From Lotus japonicus (taxonomy: Eukaryota; Streptophyta; Magnoliopsida; Fabales; Fabaceae): DNA of 64,000 bases. How positions within the stretch are numbered: the first letter of the stretch is position 1; each line of letters starts with the position of its first letter. Position numbers and translations under genes: made by a program. The notes beneath the pieces were generated by a model that saw nothing but the letters and a program-made list of their open reading frames with translations, searched no databases and had not been told where the DNA came from. The stretch covers positions 56,938,289 through 57,002,288 of the forward strand of contig NC_080043.1 of the NCBI RefSeq assembly GCF_012489685.1. Reading direction: 5' to 3'. Positions 12,168 to 21,881 of the stretch are shown here, piece by piece.

Positions 12168-12365
12168 ATTTAGGGAATAGTATGTATGATGTAATAAACA
12201 TGAATTATCATGAATAAAGAAAAAGATTTTGCAAACACAAGGTCATTTTTATATATATGCAATGATAAACTACTAGTAAGCAAAACATAGCAAGTAATGC
12301 AAATAAAATAGAAATAAAAATAAATTAAGTTAAGAAGAAAAAAAAAACGAAAGAAATCCTAAAAA

Positions 12366-13937
12366 CTAAGGCTTGTCAGAGCGACGCAGGAGTTCTTGAA
12401 GAACTTGCTTCATTTCCACCAGCAGAGTCTCATGAGAATTGAGACGTTGTTCCATGAGGTCAAGTCTGGAAGAACTTGGCTGTGCAGAGGTAGAGGGAAC
12501 ATTCTGAGCAGATTGATGAGCTGGAGTGGAATCAGAAGCAGCAGGAGTGAAGACCACTCGTGCAAGAGCTTGACATCTAAGAGCTTCAGCTTCAGCTTCT
12601 AGTCTCTCAGCTTCTAATCTTGCATTTTCAGCTTGTGCAGCCGCTTGACGTGCAGCTTCTTCTGCTTGCTCTTTCTTTCTTCTGGCCTCTTCAGCAGCTT
12701 CAAGTAACTTAGTTCTTTGCTGTTGTTCATGCAGAGCCACTCTTCTCTTAAACCGCTGCCTAGCAGCCTCAATCCTCTGATCCCTTTCAGCAGTGAGATG
12801 ACTCATCATAACAGGAACCTGAGCAACTAACCAAGTACTCAGACGATTCCATTCTTCAGCAACAGAGTCAGAGTTCTCACTCAGGTCAGTGTGGCCTTGC
12901 ACATTGCGTAGCATCAGTGAAGCTTCATGATTAAAAACACTGATGCACTCAAAGAGAGAGGTTGGCCTAAGGTATGTGTAGGGAACAATGGAGAGATTGG
13001 TTTCAGGAGAGGTTGGGTGGTTGCTGCTGTTTGCCTCAGAGGCACCTTGAGGAGAACCAATATCAAAAGTTTGGACATGTGGTTCAGAGGTTCCAAGGTT
13101 TGGTTCAGAGGTTTCAACCTGAGGATGTGGTGATCTAACCGAAGAGTGGTTAGACACAGAGTTTTCTGGTTCTGGTTGAATGGGCTCTTGGTGAACTTTG
13201 TCTGGTTGGACTTGTTGGGCTAAAGGGTCTGCCTCATGCAAGAGGTCAGCCTGGATAGGATAATCTGGGTCAACTAGACGTTCTGGTCTAGGTCCAGGGT
13301 ATCTCCTAGGGCTTGGTACTGTGAGGTAGTACTCTGGAATGGCAGACACCTTTTCCTTCCTAACTTCGTCAAATTTACGAAGTGACTCAGAGTTGTTGGA
13401 AGGTGAGGAGTCAGCAACGTTTGTAGGAAAGGATACAGAAGTATAGGGAGTGGAAGAATCTGTATCAGCAGTTCTACGGTCAGGACGTTCTGATGCTCTG
13501 GGGACAGAGTGATCAGACGTTCTGGGTTCAGGTTCAGGGGGTTCAAGAATAATGGGTTCTTGTTGAATGGTAATGGGTGAGGTTGGTTCAGAGGGACGTG
13601 GAGTCTGAAGCATATTCCATAGAGGTGCTTCTTCTTGGGAAGGTTGGAAAAATGAAGACCCTGGTGAATTTGGTGGAGATGTGGTTTGGGCAGCTGGTTG
13701 AGACTCTGGGATAGAAGTGAGTTGGGTGGAGGTGCGGTTAAGAAGTGTAGAGATGGGGAGTGCATCAAGTGAATTTAAATCACTCTAGCAGAAGTCTCCA
13801 TTCTGATGACAGCAGCAGCAGGTTCCACACTAGTAGGCTTCTCCACAATTCTGACTTGCTTCTTCTTCTTCTTTGGAGGAGAAGGAACATCATCATTATC
13901 ACCATCATCACCATCATCAGGTTTGGTGGTTTCATCT
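12366..13937 (-). pseudogene. C-terminal part of the env-position gene, element B
   Basis: The frame from 13613 down to 12366 is uninterrupted and encodes the Pro/Ser/Glu-rich middle and C-terminal coiled coil (alternating Ala/Glu/Arg around RLEAERLEAEAEA, ending RRSDKP). Upstream, a deletion relative to D near 13785 introduces a stop, and sequence before 13937 is replaced by element D pol. The N-terminal globular domain is absent. Confidence 0.8.
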
Positions 13938-15241
13938 AAATGTCATGCAAAAATTCCTTTACATTATCATGTTGAGAAACCCAAGGTGATCAGAACCTCT
14001 GGGGTAACTAACAAGAGAGGACCCAGAAAATGGGTACCTAAGGATAAGATTATCTATGTTGCAGATATCCTTGATAGCTCCACTGAAACACCAATCATGG
14101 TATCTGGACAGTGGATGCTCGCGTCACATGACGGGAGAAAGGCGTATGTTCCAAGAGCTAAAACTTAAGCCTGGAGGCGAAGTTGGCTTTGGTGGCAACG
14201 AAAAGGGTAAAATTGTTGGTACTGGTACTATTTGTGTAGATAGTAGTCCATGCATTGACAATGTTTTGTTGGTAGACGGCTTAACTCATAACTTACTGTC
14301 TATAAGTCAATTAGCTGACAAAGGTTATGATTTATCTTTAATCAAAAGTCATGCCGGGCTGTAAGTCAGATTGATGACTCTGTTATATTTAACAGCAAGA
14401 GGAAGAACAACATTTATAAGTTCAGATTATCTGAGTTGGAGGCTCAGAATGTGAAGTGCCTTCTTTCTGTTAATGAAGAGCAATGGGTATGGCATAGACA
14501 GTTAGGGCATGCCAGTATGAGAAAGATTTCTCAGCTGAGCAAGCTAAACCTTGTCAGGGGCTTACCCACTCTGAAGTTCTCTTCAGACGCTCTTTGTGAA
14601 GCATGTCAGAAAGGCAAATTCACAAAAGTCCCTTTCAAGGCAAAGAATGTTGTCTCAACCTCAAGGCCGTTGGAACTTCTGCATATCGACCTGTTTGGAC
14701 CAGTGAAAACTGAGTCTATAGGTGGCAAGAGATATGGGATGGTCATTGTTGACGACTATAGCCGCTGGACATGGGTAAAATTTCTAACCCGCAAGGATGA
14801 GTCTCATGCTGTGTTCTCTACCTTCATAGCCCAAGTGCAAAACGAGAAGGTTTGTAGGATTGTGCGTGTCAAAAGTGACCATGGTGGAGAGTTTGAGAAC
14901 GACAAGTTTGAGAGTCTGTTTGATTCCTATGGAATTGCACATGATTTCTCTTGTCCCAGAACTCCTCAACAAAATGGTGTTGTTGAGAGGAAGAACAGAA
15001 CTCTTCAGGAGATGGCTAGAACCATGCTCCAAGAAACTGGCATGGCTAAGCACTTTTGGGCAGAGGCAGTAAACACAGCATGTTAATTCTGAATAAGACT
15101 CCCTATGAATTGTGGAAGAATATAAAACCCAACATTTCTTATTTTCATCCTTTTGGCTGTGTTTGTTATGTTCTTAATACTAAGGATATATTGCATAAAT
15201 TTGATGCTAAGTCTTCTAAGTGTCTATTACTTGGTTACTCT
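13938..15241 (+). pseudogene. gag C-terminus, protease and integrase of element D (partial)
   Basis: The gag frame ends at TAA 14166-14168. The protease-integrase frame (from 14056) lies +1 to it, as in C. Visible: protease [14 protein letters not shown] zinc region, and integrase core with HIDLFGP, KSDHGGEF and NGVVERKN. Lesions: a frameshift near 14335 (frame lost between 14364 and 14436), and a deletion of about 31 bp at 15085 that creates TAA. Element C is inserted at 15242. Confidence 0.88.
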
Positions 15242-16465
15242 TGTAAGATCAAGTTTTGATCTAGTAGTACAACTCTATGTTTTGATGATTACAAGTTAAC
15301 CTTTTGATATGAACAATTGTGGTACTCTAACGTGTTTTTCTGAGTGTGCTATTTACAGGCTCTGACCTCAACTCAATCTCACACAAATCAGAAGCACTGT
15401 GTATAAAGAGTGACCCAAGCAACGCTTTCGCATTCACCATGTTCAGTATGAACAGTGGAAAAGCTTCAGAAGTTCTGAAGCTATACAAACTCTGATGTGG
15501 ACTCAGTCGCTAGAAGCTCTGAAGATCCAGAAGTTCTGATAACCAAGAAACACTGAAGGTTCAGATGTTCTGATGGTGTAGAAGACTCTGAAGATCCAGA
15601 AGCTGAATAGTGGAAACTCTGAAGTCCAGAAGCAAGAAACTCTGAAGGCCATGTTCTTCCCTCTGAGTTCAGAATCAGAAGATACAATGGTCAGAGGATC
15701 TGTGCTTTCCCTCTGACTCTGATCAACCGGCTTCACAAGTTCCTATATGAAGTATTCCCCTGATCAGAAGTCTCCTAGGTTAAAAGGTCAAGTCGCTATC
15801 CAAGTACAAAAGCAAGTGTACCTTCCTGACGACCTACCTAACGTTCTCAGCCACAGCAGAAGCTGGATTTTCCAGAACTGCCCTCCAACGGTAGCATTTC
15901 CCATGCAACGCTCAACCCTAATCCTTGGAGTATATATAGAGGCTGAAGATTGAAAGAAGCGGCTAGAATACGAGAAGAAGCAATACACACGCGCAAGACA
16001 TATTCAAAATATTCTAAGCTTTCTTTCATCCTGAATTTCATTGTGTTTACTATAAGCTTTTTAGAAGCAATTTCTTTGTAAACAAGAACTTCATATACAG
16101 TTGTATAGTTTTCCTTTAGGAGATCAAGGTTGATCGGATCCTAGAGAAGACTAAGAGAGTGAATCTTAGTGTGAGCTAAGTCAGTGTATTGTTAGTCACT
16201 TGTAGGTTTCAAGTGCAGTTGTAACACATACCTGATTAGTGGATTGCCTTCATTCTAAGAAGGAAGAAATCACCTTAACGGGTGGACTGGAGTAGCTTGA
16301 GTGATTTATCAAGTGAACCAGGATAAAATCCTTGTGTGCTTTTCTATCTCTTATCTTTAGCACTTAAGTTCTCGAAAGATTTGTCAAAATCTTTAAGGTG
16401 GAAGTTTTGTTCTGAAAACGTTATTCAAACCCCCCCTCCCCTTTCTACCGTTTTTCATACCTTCA
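15242..16465 (+). repeat. 5' LTR of element C
   Basis: Starts TGTAAGATCAAG and ends CATACCTTCA. TATA box TATATATAG at 15931-15939 puts RNA start near 15960. A block of palindromic CAGAAGTTCTG-type motifs lies at 15465-15620. The C-rich tract at about 16431-16442 has 5 bp more than the 3' LTR. Confidence 0.95.
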
Positions 16466-16467
16466 AT

Positions 16468-16479
16468 TAGTATCAGAGC
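16468..16479 (+). promoter_or_regulatory. Primer binding site (initiator tRNA-Met type)
   Basis: TAGTATCAGAGC begins two bases after the 5' LTR. It differs by one base from the usual TGGTATCAGAGC complementary to the 3' end of plant initiator tRNA-Met. Confidence 0.85.
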
Positions 16480-16537
16480 GCAAGTTCTGATTACCACACC
16501 TAACAGTGTTCAGTGATCCGGGCCGGTGTGAAAAACA

Positions 16538-18448
16538 ATGGCTGCCACCACCAGTGAAACTCAAAGAGATGGTTACAACGCAAAGCCTCCTATGTTCGAT
16601 GGTCAAAGATTCGAATATTGGAAAGATAGACTGGAAAGTTTCTTTCTGGGTTTCGATGCAGATCTCTGGGATATTATTGTGGATGGCTATGAGCGTCCAG
16701 TTGATGCAGATGGCAAGAAGATCCCAAGGTCAGAGATGACTGCAGATCAAAAGAAGCTGTACTCACAACATCACAAAGCAAGAGCAATTCTTCTAAGTGC
16801 TATTTCCTATGAGGAGTACCAGAAGATTACAGATCGTGAGTTTGCTAAAGGCATTTTTGATTCTCAGAAGATGTCTCATGAAGGAAACAAGAAAGTCAAA
16901 GAATCAAAGGCATTGTCTTTGATCCAAAAGTATGAATCCTTCATCATGGAGCCAAATGAGTCCATTGAAGAAATGTTCTCCAGATTTCAATTGCTTGTAG
17001 CTGGCATACGACCTCTCAACAAGAGCTACACAACAAAAGATCATGTCATAAGGGTCATCAGGTGTCTTCCTGAAAGTTGGATGCCTTTGGTGACTTCAAT
17101 AGAGCTCACGAGAGACGTTGAGAATATGAGTTTAGAAGAACTCATCAGCATTTTGAAATGCCATGAGCTGAAGCGCTCAGAGATGCAAGATCTGAGGAAA
17201 AAGTCCATAGCCTTGAAATCCAAATCTGAAAAGGCTAAGGTTGAGAAGTCAAAGGCTCTTCAAGCTGAAGAAGAAGAATCTGAAGAAGCATCAGAAGATT
17301 CTGATGAAGATGAGCTGACTCTGATCTCCAAGAGACTCAACCGCATCTGGAAGCACAGGCAGAGCAAGTTCAAAGGCTCTGGAAAGGCAAAAGGAAAGTA
17401 TGAGTCCTCAGGCCAGAAGAAGTCTTCAATCAAGGAAGTCACATGTTTTGAGTGCAAAGAATCTGGGCACTACAAAAGTGATTGTCCAAAGTTGAAGAAA
17501 GACAAGAAGCCAAAGAAGCACTTCAAGACCAAGAAGAGTCTGATGGTGACATTCGATGAATCAGAGTCAGAGGATGTTGACTCTGATGGTGAAGTCCAAG
17601 GACTCATGGCCATTGTCAAAGACAAAGGATCAGAGTCAAAGGAAGCTGTTGACTCTGACTCAGAATCAGAAGGAGATCCTAACTCAGACGATGAAAATGA
17701 GGTATTTGCTTCTTTCTCTACCTCTGAACTGAAACATGCTTTGTCTGATATCATGGATAAGTATAACTCTTTATTGTCTAAGCATAAAAAGTTGAAAAAG
17801 AACTTATCTGCTGTCTCCAAGACTCCTTCTGAACATGAGAAAATTATTTCTGATTTGAAAAATGAAAATCATGCTTTGGTAAATTCTAACTCTGTGCTTA
17901 AGAAACAGATTGCTAAGTTAGAAGAAATTGTTGCCTGTGATGCCTCTGATTGTAGAAATGAATCTAAGTATGAAAAGTCTTTTCAAAGATTCCTAGCTAA
18001 AAGCGTGGATAGAAGCTTAATGGCTTCAATGATCTATGGCGTAAGCAGAAATGGAATGCATGGCATTGGCTATTCTAAACCAATTAGAAATGAGCCTTCT
18101 GTGTCTAAAGCTAAATCCTTGTATGAATGCTTTGTTCCCTCTGGTACCATATTGCCTGATCCTGTACCTGCTAAAATTGCTAAAAACCCTCTTAAAAAGG
18201 GATCTTTCTCTATGACTAAATATCATGCAAATATTCCTTTAAAATATTATGTTGAGACACCCAAGGTGATCAGAACCTCTGGGGTAACTAACAAGAGAGG
18301 ACCCAGAAAGTGGGTACCTAAGGACAAAATTATCTATGTTGCAGATATCCTTGATAGCTCCACTGAAACACCAATCATGGTATCTGGACAGTGGATGCTC
18401 GCGTCACATGACGGGAGAAAAGCGTATGTTCCGAGAGCTGAAACTTAA
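16538..18448 (+). CDS. gag: Gag polyprotein, element C
   Basis: 636 codons from ATG 16538, the first ATG in a good context after the PBS, to TAA 18446-18448. Residues ~20-230 are the copia capsid region ([12 protein letters not shown] near the start, then the YESFIMEP segment). A CCHC zinc knuckle ([14 protein letters not shown]) starts at residue 303 for RNA binding. A Ser/Asp/Glu-rich acidic stretch (~335-385) and a coiled coil (~400-470) follow. The last ~45 residues overlap the protease frame, which is +1 to gag. Forms the virus-like particle. Intact. Confidence 0.95.
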   Translation: MAATTSETQRDGYNAKPPMFDGQRFEYWKDRLESFFLGFDADLWDIIVDGYERPVDADGKKIPRSEMTADQKKLYSQHHKARAILLSAISYEEYQKITDREFAKGIFDSQKMSHEGNKKVKESKALSLIQKYESFIMEPNESIEEMFSRFQLLVAGIRPLNKSYTTKDHVIRVIRCLPESWMPLVTSIELTRDVENMSLEELISILKCHELKRSEMQDLRKKSIALKSKSEKAKVEKSKALQAEEEESEEASEDSDEDELTLISKRLNRIWKHRQSKFKGSGKAKGKYESSGQKKSSIKEVTCFECKESGHYKSDCPKLKKDKKPKKHFKTKKSLMVTFDESESEDVDSDGEVQGLMAIVKDKGSESKEAVDSDSESEGDPNSDDENEVFASFSTSELKHALSDIMDKYNSLLSKHKKLKKNLSAVSKTPSEHEKIISDLKNENHALVNSNSVLKKQIAKLEEIVACDASDCRNESKYEKSFQRFLAKSVDRSLMASMIYGVSRNGMHGIGYSKPIRNEPSVSKAKSLYECFVPSGTILPDPVPAKIAKNPLKKGSFSMTKYHANIPLKYYVETPKVIRTSGVTNKRGPRKWVPKDKIIYVADILDSSTETPIMVSGQWMLASHDGRKAYVPRAET

Positions 18449-21440
18449 GCCTGGAGGCGAAGTTGGCTTCGGAGGAAATGAAAAGGGTAAAATTGTTGGT
18501 ACTGGTACTATTTGTGTAGATAGTAGTCCATGCATTGATAATGTTTTGTTGGTAGACGGCTTAACACATAACTTATTGTCTATAAGTCAATTAGCTGACA
18601 AGGGTTATGATGTTATATTCAATCAAAAGTCCTGCCGGGCTGTAAGTCAGATCGATGGCTCTGTTCTGTTTAACGGCAAGAGGAAGAACAACATTTATAA
18701 GATCAGATTATCTGAGTTGGAGGCTCAGAATGTGAAGTGCCTTCTGTCTGTTAATGAAGAGCAGTGGGTATGGCATAGACGGTTAGGGCATGCCAGTATG
18801 AGAAAGATTTCTCAGCTGAGCAAGCTAAACCTTGTCAGGGGCTTACCCAATCTGAAGTTTGCTTCAGACGCTCTTTGTGAAGCATGTCAGAAAGGCAAAT
18901 TCACAAAAGTCCCTTTCAAGGCAAAGAATGTTGTCTCAACCTCAAGGCCGTTAGAACTTCTGCATATCGACCTGTTTGGACCAGTGAAAACTGAGTCTAT
19001 AGGTGGCAAGAGATATGGGATGGTTATCGTTGATGACTATAGCCGCTGGACATGGGTAAAGTTTCTAACCCGCAAGGATGAGTCTCATGCTGTGTTCTCT
19101 ACCTTCATTGCTCAAGTGCAAAACGAGAAGGCTTGTAGGATTGTGCGTGTCAGAAGTGACCATGGTGGAGAGTTTGAGAATGACAAGTTTGAGAGTCTGT
19201 TTGATTCCTATGGAATTGCACATGATTTCTCTTGTCCCAGAACTCCTCAACAAAATGGTGTTGTTGAGAGGAAGAACAGAACTCTTCAGGAGATGGCTAG
19301 AACCATGCTCCAAGAAACTAGCATGGCTAAGCACTTTTGGGCAGAGGCAGTAAATACAGCATGTTACATTCAGAACAGAATCTCTGTGAGACCAATTCTG
19401 ATTAAGACTCCTTATGAATTGTGGAAGAACATAAAACCAAACATTTCTTATTTTCATCCTTTTGGCTGTGTTTGTTATGTTCTCAATACTAAGGATAGAT
19501 TGCATAAATTTGATGCTAAGTCTTCTAAGTGTCTATTACTTGGTTATTCTGATAGATCTAAAGGTTTTAGATTTTATAATACTGATGCTAAGACTATTGA
19601 AGAATCTATTCATGTTAGATTTGATGATAAGCTTGACTCTGACCAGTCAAAGCTAGTTGAAAAGTTTGCAGATTTAAGCATTAATGTTTCTGACAAAGGC
19701 AAAGCTCCAGAGGAAGTTGAGCCAGAGGAAGATGAACCAGAGGAAGAAGCTGGTCCCTCCAACTCACAAACTCTGAAGAAGAGCAGAATCACTGCAGCTC
19801 ACCCTAAGGAATTGATTCTGGGCAACAAAGATGAACCAGTCAGAACCAGATCTGCCTTCAGACCCTCTGAAGAGACCTTGCTGAGTCTGAAAGGATTGGT
19901 GTCCTTAATTGAACCCAAGTCCATAGATGAAGCTCTTCAGGACAAGGATTGGATTCTGGCCATGGAAGAAGAATTGAATCAATTTTCCAAGAACGATGTT
20001 TGGAGCTTAGTGAAGAAGCCTGAGAATGTTCATGTTATTGGAACGAAATGGGTATTCAGAAACAAGCTAAATGAGAAAGGAGAAGTAGTCAGAAACAAGG
20101 CAAGGCTAGTTGCTCAAGGCTACAGCCAGCAGGAAGGAATAGACTACACTGAAACATTTGCTCCGGTAGCAAGACTGGAGGCAATTAGACTGTTGATCTC
20201 CTTCTCAGTAAATCACAACTTAGTTCTACATCAGATGGACGTAAAGAGTGCCTTCCTAAATGGTTATATCTCAGAGGAAGTCTATGTTCATCAACCCCCA
20301 GGTTTTGAAGATGAAAAGAAACCAGACCATGTGTTCAAATTGAAGAAATCACTCTACGGTCTGAAGCAAGCTCCCAGAGCATGGTATGAGAGACTTAGCT
20401 CATTCCTTCTAGAGAATGAGTTTGTAAGGGGTAAAGTAGATACAACTCTTTTTTGCAAGACTTATAAAGATGATATCTTAATTGTGCAAATTTATGTTGA
20501 TGATATTATATTTGGTTCTGCTAATCAATCTCTATGCAAAGAATTTTCTGAGATGATGCAGGCTGAATTTGAGATGAGTATGATGGGAGAATTAAAGTAC
20601 TTTCTGGGAATACAAGTTGATCAAACACCAGAAGGAACATATATCCATCAGAGCAAGTACACTAAAGAACTTCTGAAGAAGTTTAATATGCTGGAATCTA
20701 CAGTGGCCAAGACTCCAATGCATCCTACATGCATTTTGGAGAAAGAAGATAAAAGTGGTAAAGTATGTCAGAAGCTCTATCGTGGAATGATAGGTTCACT
20801 TCTATACTTAACTGCATCTAGGCCAGACATATTATTTAGTGTTCACTTATGTGCTCGTTTCCAATCAGATCCAAGGGAAACCCACTTAACTGCTGTTAAG
20901 AGGATCCTAAGGTATCTGAAAGGCACCACTAACCTTGGCTTGATGTACAAGAAAACATCAGAGTATAAGCTTTCAGGTTATTGTGATGCTGATTATGCTG
21001 GAGATAGAACAGAGAGAAAAAGTACTTCTGGAAATTGTCAATTTCTGGGAAGCAATCTAGTCTCATGGGCAAGCAAGAGGCAATCAACCATTGCACTATC
21101 AACTGCAGAGGCAGAATATATCTCAGCAGCAATATGCAGCACTCAGATGCTCTGGATGAAACATCAGCTGGAGGATTATCAGATCCTTGAGAGCAATATC
21201 CCAATTTATTGTGATAACACTGCTGCAATCTCGTTGAGCAAGAATCCTATCTTGCATTCAAGGGCAAAGCACATTGAGGTAAAGTATCACTTCATTAGAG
21301 ATTATGTACAGAAGGGCGTACTTCTTCTGAAGTTTGTTGATACTGACCATCAATGGGCAGATATCTTTACAAAGCCCTTAGCAGAGGATAGATTTAATTT
21401 TATTCTGAAAAATCTAAACATGGACTTTTGTCCAGAGTGA
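18288..21440 (+). CDS. pol: Pol polyprotein (protease, integrase, RT, RNase H), element C
   Basis: Open from 18288 (after a TAA at 18285-18287) to TGA 21438-21440; the first ATG is 18336. Counting from that ATG: protease DSGCS at residues 18-22; integrase zinc region WHRRLGH...CEAC; integrase triad D212, D275, E311 (DD35E spacing); RT active site YVDD at 720-723; RNase H with first Asp near 884, then AEAEY and CDNTAA; C-terminal DIFTKPL. Domain order PR-INT-RT-RH defines Ty1/copia. All catalytic residues are present and no stop interrupts. Translation must come from a +1 shift out of gag within 18288-18448, internal initiation, or processed RNA; the sequence does not say which. Confidence 0.95.
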   Translation, partial: LTREDPESGYLRTKLSMLQISLIAPLKHQSWYLDSGCSRHMTGEKRMFRELKLKPGGEVGFGGNEKGKIVGTGTICVDSSPCIDNVLLVDGLTHNLLSISQLADKGYDVIFNQKSCRAVSQIDGSVLFNGKRKNNIYKIRLSELEAQNVKCLLSVNEEQWVWHRRLGHASMRKISQLSKLNLVRGLPNLKFASDALCEACQKGKFTKVPFKAKNVVSTSRPLELLHIDLFGPVKTESIGGKRYGMVIVDDYSRWTWVKFLTRKDESHAVFSTFIAQVQNEKACRIVRVRSDHGGEFENDKFESLFDSYGIAHDFSCPRTPQQNGVVERKNRTLQEMARTMLQETSMAKHFWAEAVNTACYIQNRISVRPILIKTPYELWKNIKPNISYFHPFGCVCYVLNTKDRLHKFDAKSSKCLLLGYSDRSKGFRFYNTDAKTIEESIHVRFDDKLDSDQSKLVEKFADLSINVSDKGKAPEEVEPEEDEPEEEAGPSNSQTLKKSRITAAHPKELILGNKDEPVRTRSAFRPSEETLLSLKGLVSLIEPKSIDEALQDKDWILAMEEELNQFSKNDVWSLVKKPENVHVIGTKWVFRNKLNEKGEVVRNKARLVAQGYSQQEGIDYTETFAPVARLEAIRLLISFSVNHNLVLHQMDVKSAFLNGYISEEVYVHQPPGFEDEKKPDHVFKLKKSLYGLKQAPRAWYERLSSFLLENEFVRGKVDTTLFCKTYKDDILIVQIYVDDIIFGSANQSLCKEFSEMMQAEFEMSMMGELKYFLGIQVDQTPEGTYIHQSKYTKELLKKFNMLESTVAKTPMHPTCILEKEDKSGKVCQKLYRGMIGSLLYLTASRPDILFSVHLCARFQSDPRETHLTAVKRILRYLKGTTNLGLMYKKTSEYKLSGYCDADYAGDRTERKSTSGNCQFLGSNLVSWASKRQSTIALSTAEAEYISAAICSTQMLWMKHQLEDYQILESNIPIYCDNTAAISLSKNPILHSRAKHIEVKYHFIRDYVQKGVLLLKFVDTDHQWADIFTKPLAEDRFNFILKNLNMDFCPE

Positions 21441-21685
21441 AGATGGATCAGAACCTCTGACTATGATACTTCTTGATCAGAAGATGTCTAGTCCAGAAGG
21501 TAACTCAATCAGAGTGTGTCTGCCCACTGGTACTGACTCTGAAGCTGAGACAACAACACTTGTGTCAGAATTTCTGATGCATAATTCCTTGTGCCCGTGT
21601 GACAGTCTGTTATGATTGCGTGTAGATATGCTTATCTCCTGTGTGTGATTGTGTATTTTACTGTTACTATCTATCTTTAATTTTC

Positions 21686-21745
21686 AACCGTTGATCTTAA
21701 AGTGCTTTTTGAATCAACAACGGTTATTTGATAAAACCCACTATA
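21686..21745 (+). promoter_or_regulatory. Inverted repeat and TATA-like box before the env-position gene, element C
   Basis: AACCGTTGAT (21686-21695) faces AACGGTT (21719-21725), followed by CCCACTATAC (21737-21746) and a CT-rich leader to the ATG at 21882. The same arrangement occurs in A and D. Inferred to be a separate promoter. Confidence 0.4.
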
Positions 21746-21881
21746 CACACACGTTCTCGTTCACTTCCGGTTTTCACTCTCGCACTCTCTGCTTTTCAAA
21801 ACCGCTCTTCTCGATTTCTCTCTCGATCTCTTTTCATCTTTCAAACTTCATCTTCTACCTCAAACCTTCAACCTCTTCAAG

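Larger units (their letters stand above)
10495..13937 (-). mobile_element. Element B: inverted 3' part of a Sirevirus
   Basis: Read on the minus strand: env-position gene (13937 down to 12366), antisense accessory gene (11820-12167), polypurine tract (11040-11053) and LTR (11039 down to 10495, truncated where element A begins). B resembles D far more than A. At 13937 it abruptly meets forward pol sequence of D, so B and D meet tail to tail without gag or a 5' LTR. Confidence 0.88.

Noticed and set aside
12927..13133. Small + strand ORFs within B's inverted env-position gene
   Set aside because: Reverse-strand shadows; the same shadows appear opposite the env-position genes of C and D.
15465..15620. 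Repeated GAAGTTCTGAAG motifs as heat-shock elements in the Sirevirus LTR
   Set aside because: Heat-shock elements need GAA and TTC blocks two bases apart; here they are one apart, so the palindromes are noted only as an LTR feature.
15481..16041. Several 60-77 codon ORFs in the C LTRs (repeated at 26377-26937)
   Set aside because: They lie in LTR promoter DNA on both strands, overlap each other, and are identical only because the two LTRs are identical.
19065..19505. 146-codon minus-strand ORF under the integrase of element C (also 14784-15053)
   Set aside because: Shadow of the conserved integrase reading frame; no upstream TATA or independent conservation.
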